Assembly (NCBI GenBank): GCA_023653785.1
Contig: JAMKCH010012727.1
Coordinates: forward strand, 21,807 to 85,806
DNA from: Ophioderma brevispina
Taxonomy: Eukaryota; Echinodermata; Ophiuroidea; Amphilepidida; Ophiodermatidae
Direction of reading: 5' to 3'
DNA: 64,000 nt
Part shown: one piece after another, positions 10,797-23,450 of the stretch
Layout: each line of letters opens with the position of its first letter
How positions within the stretch are numbered: the first letter of the stretch is position 1
Translations under genes and position numbers: made by a program
Notes under the pieces: model-generated
What the model saw: only the letters and a program-made list of their open reading frames with translations
Told to the model about the DNA's origin: nothing
The model's database searches: none

Positions 10797-12389
10797 GGGT
10801 GGAAGGATACTCAGTCACACGGACACTGGAGTCTTAAATTTTGTGGCTCCCACCCAGTGTAAAAAGGTATCGTGGTGAACTTATTCTTGTATAACACGAT
10901 CATAGACCAGATTGTTGCACCTCACCACAATAAGGATATTGAAACTAAAGCTATCCTTTAAACCAACCGTCAAAATATCTTGTTGATGTATGTTATGTCT
11001 CAGTGTGTTTTTACTTGTTCCTTGCTGTTGGCCCTACCAGAAATAAAAATAATATGAACATTTTGTGTATTGTGTTGCGTGATCTTGAGATTTATCCCTT
11101 TTAAAAGTCAACAACAAGATGATAAAAAACAAATATCTGCAGACAGAAATTACATTTTCTCCAATAACTCTTTTGTGCTACGTAATTTGGCTATTAAAAT
11201 GTTGGTATTAAGAGCAGTATTGACCAGAGGTACCTCATGTCAGTTTATTCAACGTGAAAACATACTGTTTTTGGATTGAAGTGTTCAGCATGTAAAAAGA
11301 TTTCTTGCCAAATTAAAATTTTAACAGGTCAGTCTACACTTCGAAAACGTACTCGTCAGATTCCAAAGCGCATTCCCATACTTTAACTAATTAAGACCAT
11401 TACCCCGGAAAAACTATTACTGACAAATATAGAAAAACATCCTGTATTTGCGATTAGGTAGGTTTTGATGTTAAACCATTTTTTTTTCATTTACCGGGCA
11501 CGTCAATATTAAGATATTTCAAAATGTAAGCATTTGGGTTAGTTTTAAAAGCGCAAGGTCGTTTTACACTGTCGGCATACGCGGCTTGATGTTATTCGAC
11601 TGGTCACATGTTTTAGAAAGGTGATTCCTTCTCACAGATAGAAAACCAATTGTGGCTTATCGCATCAGCAAAAAAAAAATCTTACTCAAAGAACCAATTA
11701 AACGTCATAGGTAGAGCACAGTTTAAATTAAAATCCCTGCGAGGCCTGTTTATCTGCCACGATCTATTCCAGGGAAGATACATCACTTCATAGCATCACA
11801 GAGATTACAGGATGCAAGAAATTTACAGTCTCGATCTAATCTCTTTATCCCTCTTAATTAACTTGCAAGCACAACAACCATCGCGTCGGGGTAAGTCACT
11901 TTTCATTTCGTAGCTCAAATTAAGGTCCGTTTCTTTCACCTTTGAATGGGTAAACAGCGGATACGCGTAGCCCGAAAACATCCATTATACCCATTTTTCA
12001 ACCACTCTCGCTTTTATTTCAGGGGCGTGAACTGCAATTAGATGTAGTCTACGAGCCTTTGAAGGTAAATCAATCAAAATGCAATGTTGAGTTTTGTTAA
12101 GCAATGTTAATGTTTTCACTCTGCTTTTATGCTACTTACGTTACGCTTTTTAACTATAGTACGTATCTGAAAACATTTGCCTGTGAAGCTTTTGTGAAGA
12201 ATATAGCACAAACGTTTAACTAAAATTGCTAAAATATGCAAATATATTTCGCTGTAGTTAAATTCATGTTACACGATGATGTAAGACCTACATCTCGAGA
12301 TACTTATTTACTAAAATTATCGTATAAAGTCCTTCAAAGAAGTGGACGCTGTGTCCTGTGACGTTATGGGTTTTTGAGAAAGTCACCGG
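10797..12389. other. No recognised feature
   Basis: AT-rich sequence without a recognisable gene or repeat. Confidence 0.4.
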
Positions 12390-12800
12390 TTGGGATTCAC
12401 AGGAAAGTAGAAACCTTCACCCTCCCTTAACAGACCCCTCATTATTCAATGTTGGGGAACCTGAGACACACGCTGTGACATAGCTTGTATCAACTTTGTA
12501 TCTGGAGGGGTGGAAGCATATTTCCAAACCATATTTCACTGTCCCAGCTTTATTCGAGCATTGTAGCATATTTCCAATCCTTGAAAACTCGGAAGAGAAA
12601 AAAAGTTTTTTAAAAGAAATTGGTCAATTTGCATGTGACGTTAATTTTTTAGGAATCAAAGGGAAGCGGATACTTAAACTTCACTCTCCCCTTCCCGGTT
12701 ACCTTCCCTCAATCAATGTTAGGATGAACTTTGTATCAGGGAAAAGGCGGATGAATGTTTCCAAAACACACTAGAGTGTTCCAAGCTTTATTCTAGGATT
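12390..12800. repeat. Two-copy direct duplication of about 230 bp
   Basis: The first copy contains AACTTTGTATCTGGAGGGGT, CATATTTCCAAACC and CCCAGCTTTATTCGAGCATT. The second contains AACTTTGTATCAGGGAAAAG, GAATGTTTCCAAAAC and CCAAGCTTTATTCTAGGATT in the same order. Both are preceded by a CCTTCAC/CTTCACTCTCCC-like segment and CAATGTT. The copies are well diverged, so this is an old tandem duplication directly next to the inverted-repeat element at 12826. Confidence 0.6.
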
Positions 12801-12825
12801 ATGAGCCACCGCTTAGCTAACCTGC

Positions 12826-13345
12826 TACCTGCATACCCTGGGGTCACTTTATATTCCAAGGTGGATATAATGCTCGTGTACAAAAACGCGTAATTAGAGT
12901 AGTTCTTGGCGATCAGGCGATGCACGCGCGTACATTGTTTAGGGTATAAAATTTTTTTTCAGATTTTCTCCTAATTTCATATGGTAGCGCGGTTGATTTT
13001 TGGTCGTTTTTTTAATTTAAGGACCCCCAGCATTGGGTCAATATGAGACTGCCGCCTGTTCAAGGTATCTGGTTACAGGCAAATTGCATAAACGTACTCG
13101 TTTAGGGTAGCAAAACCATATCAAAATACTTGTTTAGGGTGCATTTCTAAAAAGCCACACAAATTACTTATTTAGGGTAGCTAATTCCAACAAAGAGAAT
13201 ATTTAGTGTCGCAAAATCAAATCAAAATACATGTTTATGGTGGTTTTCTCGCCAAGTGCAAATACGCATTTATGTTTTGGGAAGCCGTACACGAGCAAGA
13301 TATCCAATTTGGTATACAAGTACCCCCTCCCCAGGTTACATGCCC
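12826..13345. repeat. 520-bp element with long terminal inverted repeats
   Basis: The left end (about 12830-12892: CCCTGGGG, TATTCCAAGGTGGATAT, TGCTCGTGTAC, ACGCGTA) is matched in reverse complement by the right end (about 13262-13340: TACGCAT, GTACACGAGCA, ATATCCAATTTGGTATA, CCCCAGG). The arms are about 60-75 bp. The interior holds a T run and a tandem repeat array and no reading frame. It is a MITE-like element of unknown class. Confidence 0.75.
13092..13280. repeat. Degenerate tandem array of about 35 bp, inside the inverted-repeat element
   Basis: The motif TACTNGTTTAGGGT plus an A-rich tail recurs about six times, at intervals of roughly 28-40 bp. One more instance lies near 12928. Subterminal repeats of this kind could serve as transposase-binding sites, which is an inference. 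Confidence 0.6.
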
Positions 13346-14214
13346 AACAATGTTATGGTGGCAATTTATGTTGCAGTAAGTCATTGTAGACTACCCAAAT
13401 GACGTAACAGAGGAAGAAGTTATAGTTTATATTTTAAAATGCCGAATCTCGAAAATTCTTGATTTGAATCAAATGTGACTATGTGGCTATAATGAACTCC
13501 GAATCAGTGCTATACACAAAATCAGAAACTATCTAGTACTTGCTGCCCTAGAGTAGCCAGTCGTAGCCTAACTTTCAAATTATTCAAATTGATTTCATTT
13601 CGCCGGACTCAGTTTAATTATTTTAGGCAAAATGGAATTAGCGAGTGTAATTCTGTTCCCGAAGGGCTCTATTTGAACCATCTTTGAGATTGACGTTGTA
13701 TTGGAACAAAATTTACTCTCAGGGTTGCACAATAGTTTAATTATAAATATTTCCTCATGAAAATCAAGTATGCATCAAAGTATTCCATGACTTAAGCATT
13801 CATCCCTTTTCATTATTCCTATTTCATCCATTTCCTATTTAATTTGACAATAAGACGCCCTTACTTAGGAACACTGCTTGTGCGTTCAGAAATCTTGGAC
13901 ACCAAGCCAAGCATTCCTCATTGGATTCCCAATATTAGAGGGCTTGTTCAAATTTCAAAACTTTATACCGGATATTTCTTGAAGATATTATATTAGATTT
14001 GCTTCCAGTGTTCCCCAATTGCATTAAGGGAGAGGACGAAAATATTTCATGGCATATGAACAGTTGCTATCAGATGGTATTTAATCCTGTGGCACTTAAT
14101 TGAACATTTCCTAAATTCCGGATAGGATATGTGGCTTCCTATGTGCCTAATAACTGGTGTCCAATGCTTTCTCATGGTACAAAAATGATGTAAACTACAC
14201 GAAATATATAGTAT
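13346..14214. other. No recognised feature
   Basis: AT-rich sequence, no feature recognised. It does not match the sequence that lies at the equivalent place in tandem unit 2. Confidence 0.4.
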
Positions 14215-17140
14215 TATATAGTTGGGCCTTTATTGTATTCCTATGTACCACAAGACGATGTGTACATTTCACCCGCTAATGAAATATACATGCAACAAAA
14301 AAAACGACTGGGTAGGTTGCGAAGAACCATAAACGTCTAACGCGAACACCTATTCTTACACCTGTCTATTTAAAATCTTGTCACAAGAGAGTCTCCCCAA
14401 TATTGATTGATACCGTATCTTCCGCACAGAGAAATTGGGCCCAAACATTTTTATGTATATGTTTGTGTAATTTTCGTCGGCTTGACCCTTTTGGGTGTTC
14501 CTGTAATTTAAAGTGACATGAGGAGAATTTTTGACTTTACAAATTCCTCTCAATTTGAACTTGTTGTAGAACTTGCCGTAGAACACCTACCGAGTATGTT
14601 TCGAAGTTTTTTGTGCAAACAAGTAAAAAAGAAAACGGGAAAATTATGTTTTGAGCTTGCCTGCTATCGTAATCGCCTCTATAGAAAAGCATGCATGCTT
14701 TGATTTTCTGTCATGCACGACAGAAAACACAAAATCATCATCTTATTACATAAAGACGGCGTATTCGGCTTATTTATTTCAGATGTGATCTAAAACATCG
14801 GTAAGCATTTCAAATATGCAAAAAGCATCTCTTAAACCTTTATATTATAAATTCCAATAACGGTCATTTAGATTTAAATACTTGTGACCATATAGGCTTT
14901 GGTCAAGTCTTTCTCTTTAAGAGCGCCCTCTTGCCGTTGAGTCTGTGAAAAGATTAGCTCTTAGGTCATGTCGGTTGTTGATGCCGATTTGAATTTACTG
15001 TTGCTGTTGACAAATGGCTGAGATGGCATGTCCCCTACCCCCATGAAATCTGAGTTCGAAAAAAAATGGGGGCGATTCTTTCTGGAAATGTCATCGTGTC
15101 TCTTAAATTTTTATGGATTATGGAAGGAAATGATGTAAATTTTGTCCGTTTCCTATAGTATTATTTACGGCATGATTTTTGCTCTACTTTGTATCCAAAA
15201 CTGTGCCATTTGATTGGTTTGAAAAATTACATTTTCACATTTAATATCAACTATCGCTGATTTTAGCATACTACTTTAGACATATTTTTAGTAATTTCAA
15301 AGTTGGTTACAACGCGAAATCCAACCACAATATAACTTGACCTAATCTAATTTACGCATTTTTCATAGCGGACATTCGAAATTAGTTTTGTTACTGAAAA
15401 GTTTTGTGGTGACCTGCGCTTTGACTGTTCAAAACTATTCTCTTACATTATATCGTTCAGTTCTATATTATGTGAAAATATTCAATCATGTGTAGGATAG
15501 TTTCATAGCCATTTCTCTTTTCTAGAGGCTAAAATGATTTGATATAAATGTATTGATTAAGAGCTATTGATTTGTAAAATATGACTGCAAAGGAAATTTA
15601 ATTGATTATGAATAAAACTTCAGCTGGATAGCCGCAATGAATGTATCCGCAAAGAAAATGAGAGCAATACCATCTGCCTGCAACTATTCAAATGCCTTGA
15701 AACTATCTGGGGAAACAATTGGATGTTTAAATAGTGAATGTTAAGGGGGAAGTGCGTATCTCAATGGACGGTGAACGTGTAGTGTCATATCTTCTTAAAT
15801 GTAGAACCTGTAACGTATTATTCTTTAAAGCCTTCTTTAAAATACTGATATTTACTTATTTCTTCGCTTAAATCGAGATTTAGTTTCAAATTTGAAAAAA
15901 AAAAAAAAAATCTGTCGATATTTGGCCCAGTATATTAAAAACAAAATCACTTATTTAAACTTTCTCTTTTGGAAGTATATGAAAAGAAATGCTGAAAAGT
16001 CGTTTTTTTGATGAACTTCTTTAGAGGTATTTTATATGAGACTTAAAACACTTTTTGCGACGGATCGTTGTGAAACCATGCTTGGTACAAAGCACAAAGA
16101 ACCTTCGTAGAGCCATCTGATACATCGATGGTTCAAAATCAAATGAATAAATAAATAGCTAGGTATGTAGAAGATAGACCCACTCGCACGTATACGAGCA
16201 CCTAAAATGTTTGAAATGTTTTTGTTTATTTGTCATAGCCTTTAGGATTTGTCTCAGGTCAGAAGCAGACAGGAAAAACAAGAAAAAACATTAACATCTA
16301 TGTATTTGCGCAGATATTAAAAGAAACTATAGTGTGGTCATTTGTCATTGTCCCGAGGAAAACAGTCCGTACCCTGGAGTACCACGTAACCTAAGTTCAT
16401 GTAATATTGCTGCGCCACATACTCTGTATTATGTCGATGCATGCGTCACTCTAATGTGTAAGATGTTTTATATCTCGCAGTTTTACTTTAGACATATTGC
16501 TGAACCTGTTTTTAGACCCGCAGTCCGATTCGTGTGCAGCCCTTGGCTCTTCTACCCAGACAGAGAATAATGATCTGTCGGGTATTATTGCTATAAATGC
16601 TTCCGGTTCCTTTATGAGCAGCTCCCGAAGCAGCCCTTATATAAGCTAAATTAACTTAAACGAGTTTTATCTTACACTCTTATTAATTTGACCTTGTATA
16701 TTGAAAGGATGTACGTGAAAGAGAGATTGATGGTTAGGAACGCATGAAATATATAGTCAAATGGTGCTGGAGGAAGAATAACTGATATGATTGAAATGAT
16801 TCCTTTCGAAATTGATTATGTAATTGCATTTTAATCGCAGTTAACTCTAAAATTTTGTTATGATCGTTTGAGGTCATCTTTGAAGACCTATTTTAAGCAA
16901 GTTAAGCAACCATAAAATTATAAAAGCACATTCCCACATGAGACAGGACCTAATCGCATGTTCTGTGTGTACATCGGATCATATCTTCCAATGACCTAAC
17001 ACAAAAGACATTCTTTTGAACAATAGTGCTGCGAAGGGGTTTTTTTTTTTGGTCTCAGAAGTATAACAATGCACTTTATTTGCCTTTACGACCGAGGACA
17101 GAAGCTTTGATGTCTATGGAAATATTAGATGATACAAAAC

Positions 17141-17173
17141 TGTGTGTGTGTGTGTGTGTGTATGTGTGTGTTT
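17141..17173. repeat. (GT)n microsatellite
   Basis: About 32 bp of GT repeats with one interruption. The equivalent place in unit 2 (near 30208) has a shorter, broken version. Confidence 0.9.
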
Positions 17174-17857
17174 GAACCCCATGCAAATATTAATTTGGAA
17201 AACTTTCTTTTAAATGAGTACTTTTGGAAATTACCTTACTTTGAAAATGATGTAAAATGTCATTCTTTCACACAGATGGTAATCAGAAAGTGTTGTGCAT
17301 CAAATTCGACGGAGAGTTGAGAGTTTAAATTAATTGACTGGATTTAATTTTTAAAAATACAGCTTTCACGGAATGCATGTGTCGTCTGCCGTTACGGCGG
17401 TCCGGTAAGTACGTAATTCCTGTTTCTAAAATTTAAAAAAAAAAGTTGGCGTAGTGTTTGAAAATTCTCAAGACTGGAATAATACCGAAAGGCATTGTGG
17501 GAAAAATGGATTCGCCCGTAGAGATTGCGTGTTAACTTTTCCGTGTCTGCGAGTACCGAAGTACCCGACAAAAACGTTCAATTTTCTCGCTAGGTTCTAT
17601 AGGTTCAGACCCAATTACGATACATATTTAAAACAAAACATAGTAACGGACCCTCTGATGCCAAAACTTCCATAGAACCCCTCCGTTTTCCGGAGATATT
17701 TGAGATTTTAGTTTCATGTACACACATTCTCTATGACGGACTGATAACGTTTAATCTCTCGCGCAGTACCAATTTAGATAACATCTTTCGCAGTCTGTGA
17801 CACAGACTACACACTTTCCGGACCCGCCGTAGTCTGCCGTCGCGTTTGGGAATGAGC

Positions 17858-18255
17858 ACAAAGGTCACATGAGGTCACCAACATTTGCGACACTACCCAA
17901 GGACCATTGTATCTAAGTGTCATGAAAATCGAAAGCATAGGCATAGGTGGATATAGGTGGATGAACGAAGCAATTTTATAATTCTGACTATGTGGGGGCC
18001 ACAAAGGTCACATGAGGTCACCAAGGTCACATGAGATCACCCACATATGGGACACTACCCAAAGACATTGTATCCAAGTGTCATGGAAATTGATCAACAT
18101 ATGTGGATACACCAAGCAATTTTATAATTCTGACCATTTGGGGCCATGACCTGTAGATGACCTTTAACCCCGTTCGTGAGAGGGGAACTGTGATGTGGGT
18201 CACTACCCAAGGACCATTACATGTAAGTGGCATGAAAATGTGTGCATGTATGTGG
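17858..18255. repeat. Tandem repeat of about 143 bp with AGGTCA clusters
   Basis: Two units and a partial third share AAAGGTCACATGAGGTCACC (17860 and 18003), ACACTACCCAAGGACCATTG, AAGTGTCATG and GCAATTTTATAATTCTGAC. Each unit starts with two AGGTCA hexamers four bases apart. In the second unit this is followed by another AGGTCA and an AGATCA. Related arrays of GACC/GGTCA words are common in invertebrate genomes; this family itself is not named. Confidence 0.8.
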
Positions 18256-18285
18256 AAGCGGGTAATTATGATTAGGGTTAACATT

Positions 18286-18600
18286 TAAATAAATAAAATA
18301 AAATAAATATCGACATTTATATAGCGCATTTCACAATCTATCAAAGCGCTTTACATTTATTCCGCTGCCACTAGAATATGTCAGCTGCCTAACAAATGCC
18401 CAAGGCATACTCATACTATGGGCGGCGCTCAATGGACAATATTCCTTACAGCTCCCCATTTTGCACCTGGGTGGAAAGAGGCAAGCGAGGTAAAGTGCCT
18501 TGCCCAAGTGCACAACACATTGGCCTCAGCGGGACTCGAACCCAGGACTTTTGGGCCATGAGTTGGTCGTTGTATCCACTGGACCACATGTGCCCTCACA
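18286..18600 (+). repeat. Interspersed 'tatagcgc / caaagcgctttaca' repeat
   Basis: After an (AAATA)n stretch comes TTTATATAGCGCATTTCACA, then CAAAGCGCTTTACATTTATT, GGTGGAAAGAGGCAAGCGAG, AGTGCCTTGCCCAAGTGCAC, GGGACTCGAACCCAGGAC and TCCACTGGACCACATG. These phrases in this order belong to a repeat found in many fish and marine invertebrate genomes. The GGGACTCGAACCC part reads like a reversed tRNA B box. I recognise the family by its words but not its formal class. A partial second copy is at 44968. Confidence 0.8.
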
Positions 18601-19019
18601 TTTGGGTCAACAATTTTACCACAGACGCACAGACCGGTACACAGACTTTGTACACAGGCCCACACACTAGCAAAGCAATCCCTATTGCCTATTGCAATCC
18701 CTATTGCCATCTTGCCACCACAGATGACTGTCAATTTGTGTGAACACGTTTTCTATGGAGCGTGAACTGCGCAGAACAGCTCCACTAAGATGAGATAGCG
18801 ATTTATTCCGTATTAAAATACGTGTTCACATAATTTGGCACTCCACAACTCTATGCAGACGACACAAAAAAGGACTTCCGATTTGTGCTGGTATAGTTTG
18901 GGGGCAGTTGTCATTGTTTTATTTCTACTTCATAAGTTGGGCCAAAATTGATTTTGTATAGATTTAAGGACATCACAGAGAATCATTTCTAACTTGTTGT
19001 GAAATTATCCAGGATTACT

Positions 19020-19545
19020 TCTTGCCATGGTAACATCCTAATTTGGCCTGACTCAATAGAGTGCAATGGACATGGATTTACATTCGAGTGTTACCATGGT
19101 AACGAGAGATCCTAGATAGGACAAACTATTTTGAATATGAATTAGATTGGAGAAAAGATCAATTTGAGACCATTTGCATCGAAATCCATGGTTTTGTTTG
19201 CATTTTTTACCCCTGTAGACCAAAATATTGACCTTGACCTTTTTGCTAATAACTCCTGGACGATCCATCCCAGAAAGGGCAAACTATACCTTTCTGAATC
19301 CTTACGACGAAAGAAACACATTGGTGAGGATTTTTGCAACAATATCATCAATTTGACATTTGATCCCTGTACAAACTTTAATGGCACCCTCAGATGGACA
19401 CTGACAATTTCGCAACAAGTAGCAACTGGTTCTCTGTGTGATAATTTTTGGCCACATAACATGAAGTAGGAGACAGCTGCCTCATGACTATTAAGATCAT
19501 TGCTATTTTGATTTACATTAAGAATGATACCAATTAAAGGGACAT
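19020..19545. other. Unclassified stretch specific to unit 1
   Basis: It starts with a small inverted pair (CCATGGTAAC near 19025 and GTTACCATGG near 19090). It contains overlapping 100-codon open frames on both strands (about 19142-19469) with no recognised motif. A short segment near 19490 again matches unit 2 (near 30440). Confidence 0.3.
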
Positions 19546-19859
19546 AACACGCTAATTTTTAGTTTACATATGTGATAAATAATGTTGAAACGATTCTCAA
19601 CATTGATGATATTACAAGAAATTAGTTAGCTTATTAGAAGATAAAAATGAAATCGGGAACTGATGGGCGCATCCATGTTACCAATAATCTCACGGCCATA
19701 GTGACGTTTCAGCCATCTCACGGCCACTGCTACGTCATGTCTATAGTTTGTCCCATGATGATTGTCAAAACAAAGTAATTTACTTTTGAGTATCTATATA
19801 ACATGTCTAATAGGTTTATATGCCTTTGAATCGACGCACATCTGCAGTGATTATATTCC

Positions 19860-20194
19860 AATAACTACTTCACATATTAACCTCAATACAAATAACGAGT
19901 AGGTCTCCTTACTTTGGATGTAACGATTTTACCACAAAGAGCCAATTGAAGTCCCACCTGTCCCACATCACCGTTCAGCTGGCCAGATAGCAAAATAGTG
20001 TCATTCCAAGGTACGCATTGAAGGTCTCAATTGATCTTACGCGGGGAATTGTATAGCATGTGGCATTGAGGGACTCTAATATGAATGGCTCTACTCGAGC
20101 ATTACATGCTGAATAGCGTTTCGGTTGACATTTAGTCCCGCTTTTTAAAATCTTAGAATACAGTGACATTTTGTGAGATACACTATATAATCCA
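19860..20194 (+). repeat. 335-bp direct repeat, left copy
   Basis: Base for base identical, by eye, to 20398-20732. It starts ATAACTACTTCACATATTAA and ends CACTATATAATCCA, followed at once by a run of A. The open frame inside (minus strand) is the same in both copies and has no recognised motif. All other duplicated sequence in this window is clearly diverged. Confidence 0.9.
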
Positions 20195-20213
20195 AAAAAA
20201 AAAAAAAAAAAAA
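20194..20213. repeat. Poly-A run at the left edge of the palindrome
   Basis: About 20 A residues separate the left 335-bp repeat from the palindrome. The right 335-bp repeat has no such run at its end. Confidence 0.9.
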
Positions 20214-20366
20214 GGGATATAATTGCATACTTGGAGGCATTAATAAAGTAATATATGGATAAGCGGGGCCACTGTGAGCACTCGCGCTAAAGCGCTCGTG
20301 CTCACAGTGGCCCCGCTAATGCATATGTTAATTTATTAATGCCTCCAAGCATACAATTATATCCCC
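20214..20366. repeat. 153-bp palindrome between the direct repeats
   Basis: The left arm (GGGATATAATTGCATACTTG, GGAGGCATTAATAAA, AGCGGGGCCACTGTGAGCAC) is answered by the right arm (GTGCTCACAGTGGCCCCGCT, TTTATTAATGCCTCC, CAATTATATCCCC) around a short centre near 20289. The arms are about 75 bp with few mismatches. It would fold into a strong hairpin and looks like a foldback MITE. Confidence 0.85.
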
Positions 20367-20397
20367 GAATGCACTCCACTAATGCCTTATCCTATAC

Positions 20398-20732
20398 ATA
20401 ACTACTTCACATATTAACCTCAATACAAATAACGAGTAGGTCTCCTTACTTTGGATGTAACGATTTTACCACAAAGAGCCAATTGAAGTCCCACCTGTCC
20501 CACATCACCGTTCAGCTGGCCAGATAGCAAAATAGTGTCATTCCAAGGTACGCATTGAAGGTCTCAATTGATCTTACGCGGGGAATTGTATAGCATGTGG
20601 CATTGAGGGACTCTAATATGAATGGCTCTACTCGAGCATTACATGCTGAATAGCGTTTCGGTTGACATTTAGTCCCGCTTTTTAAAATCTTAGAATACAG
20701 TGACATTTTGTGAGATACACTATATAATCCAC
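20398..20732 (+). repeat. 335-bp direct repeat, right copy
   Basis: Identical by eye to 19860-20194. After its last base the sequence continues CTAAAATTCTAACATTCC, with no poly-A. Confidence 0.9.
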
Positions 20733-23450
20733 TAAAATTCTAACATTCCATCACACACCTGCTTTATTTGTTGGCAACATGGCCGCTCCCATCAACCCAG
20801 CGAGAAAAATAACCAAAGCGTAGCGTGATGATCTCCTTTAATAATATTTCTTGCCTTCTGTGTAAAAGAATTCCTTTCTCGACCTTCTCCTCAAAATAGA
20901 TAATTTTATAAAAGAAATTACCAAAATTTAATGAAAGCTTTCTAAATGAATAGTTTATGAGAGGACCCACCAAGGGGGTGAAACGCAATCAAAACCAGTC
21001 GTCCGTGACGGGCGCTGACATTTTGAATATTGCACGGAATAATATCAGTTTGGGTGCTTGTATACAACATAATGTCAATTCGATACAAACAATCCGCCCA
21101 AAAATACAGGGTGTTGATGTTGGGCGCATTGGTGGGTATAAATTTTGGGCCACCTCATGGCCACGCACGATAAATGAAACATCAGACTCGTCTTGGATTT
21201 AAAATAAATACCCGCCTCAATGATACGATCTTTTTGCACCTAAGCGCGCATTGCATATGAGAAAAAAGAGTATCTGAGCACAATGATCCAGGTACACTAT
21301 TTATTACACTGGGCCCCTCTAACACATACATTAATTTGTATCACTACCTATTAGTGTATATTCAAGCGGCACCCACAGTATGTGGAAGAAGCGGAGGCAG
21401 CCATTGCTTTCTATTGTTGGTACTCTATGTTTTCTTTGTGGTCGGCAAAACATGCGAGACGGTGAATTTCTAAAGATTACGTAACGTTTTGCCTCTCTAT
21501 CTTATAGGACTAAACCTCTTTGGGACCCACACAAAAAACACGTGATTACGAGCACTGAAGTGATTCCTTATATAGGAATATACAGGAATGTGTTCTAACT
21601 TCAGCATACGTTTTCTTAAAATAAGAAAGATGCATTCACAAAATTATTATATCAAAAGCCCTTAAATGTCCACTTAAACAAAAATAAGTTGAAAAGATTT
21701 ATCAGTACTGTGTGCATTGATAACTAACTGGTGTCTTATGAGCTATGTTCTTCTCTCAATATTGGCTGTATAATAAACCGAAAGATTCCTCGAGGCTACA
21801 ATGCACGTAATCTAAGCTATGGAATTTCACATTGGGGAATTTGTCAAGATGACATAGGATTTCTTATGTCTCAGGTGGATAAAGAAAGTGAAAAAAGACA
21901 CTGCCTCGATTGTTCGCGTATAAAGTTAGAGCGTTTTGTGTTTCATTATGTCCCAATCAGGTTTCTTTCAATCCCAGGATATTTAACAAAACAAGGAAGA
22001 AGAAAAGAAAGCAGAAAAAACAAAACAGAAATGATCTATCAATACTAACGACATAAGCTTTCTTCAGCAATTTTATTTTAAATCAGAAGTTGACTTTCTG
22101 TTCATTCTTCAAATTTCAACTTGGCAAGTGCCAACATAATTAACGTTTGTCTCATATTCAACTGAGTTTGATTGAGCTTAAGCAATTTTACCAGAAGTTT
22201 GAGACAAAATGCTCCCTGATAGTTTTCGTATTGAATTGTTGCTGTGTAGCCTCTCAGTCTTATCTGTCGTATATACAAGTCGTACAAGTACATAATAGAA
22301 CTGAAGTGGAATACGCTTTCAGTTTGTGAACCACTTTGTTGTGCCAAAGACTCTGCATATAATGCAACTGCGACAAGTTGGATTGCTCCGGAATATAAAA
22401 GTAACGAAATTCCCATATAGATAACAGAATATGAACTGCAAAATCCAAATGTTTTTGTAACTTAGTACAAACAGGAAAATTCTCAAAATGAAACTTTTAA
22501 AATTTAAACACTCCCAATAGGCTTGAAGACAATTTTACATTTCTCAGGTGGATCGTTTTAAAGCTGTTTGACTTTGCGCTTATACTACTGAACCTAGATC
22601 TAAATCCCCATAGCCAGTTCAATACCTCCCTGAACTCATTCCTATACCTGTAGCATCAGTGGTGGTTTGCTTGCAATTCTAACCAATTAGCGTAATGCTG
22701 ATTTACGTCGAATAACGCTTATTATTGTGATGCCTGCTTGCTATGACATTGATTGTCAATGGCACTCTTAGCCCACTTTTAGAGGTCAGATTCTTTAAAT
22801 GTGTATGCGGGCAGGCTACTTCAATAATACAGTGTAAACTATGGTAAAATACAAAGCTGATACACCAATCATCAGTGGCAAGAAAGAAAACAAAGAAGAG
22901 AATAAAAAAAAAAAGAATTACAGAAAAAAAATTAGGCAAAACAGTTGAAAGATTGACATGTATTGCATAGGAAAATGCCTGCCTCGACATAATATATTTC
23001 CCCAATTTTCGGGATCGAATTTGCTCCAACAGCACAATACTGGCACATTTTCATAAAATAAGAAATTTCTTCAATTTGCTCCCCATATGAATATACAGAT
23101 ATATTTTATACATAAAAATAACATAACAAATAGATAGGGGCAGAGGCTAAAGACATTGAGGTAATTTGCAGGCTAACTTTATGTTTGCCATTAATTTCAA
23201 TTAACAAATGTGTCTATTACATGAATATCACAGACTCGTACTCATTGCTATTAAAACCACAAATGTGACAGACCGGTCAAACAAGGTGGATGTGTGGGAA
23301 TCAACTCCGGTGCGTGTTTTCTTGTGTTAAACGTCATTTCCGTCGTATGCTGAATAAAATCACTCCGGAGAGATTTATTATAAAATCGTTCTGTTTACCC
23401 GTAAGGGCGCTGAATTGGGCTTAATCAATTCAGGTGAGGGCTAATGCATA

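Larger units (their letters stand above)
17340..18865. repeat. Insertion in unit 1 absent from unit 2
   Basis: The flanks (TTAATTGACTGGATTTAATT on the left, CCGATTTGTGCTGG on the right) are nearly contiguous in unit 2 at about 30390-30420, so about 1.5 kb was gained in unit 1 or lost from unit 2. It contains the AGGTCA-rich array and the interspersed repeat described separately. An open frame at 17454-17675 has no recognised motif. Confidence 0.55.

Noticed and set aside
10408..10818. A 136-codon open frame on the minus strand with repeated CRVC-like words
   Set aside because: It is a translation of the foldback arm subrepeats; no family resemblance, and the frame is not shared by the left arm.
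16620..16645. A TATATAAG word read as a core promoter
   Set aside because: The equivalent position in unit 2 has lost it (TGTTAATAAGC), and no gene follows on either strand.
19860..20732. Mini LTR retrotransposon (TRIM) reading of the identical 335-bp repeats
   Set aside because: The repeats do not start with TG, no primer-binding site or polypurine tract is visible next to them, no flanking duplication was found, and the interior is a palindrome. It stays as an alternative only.
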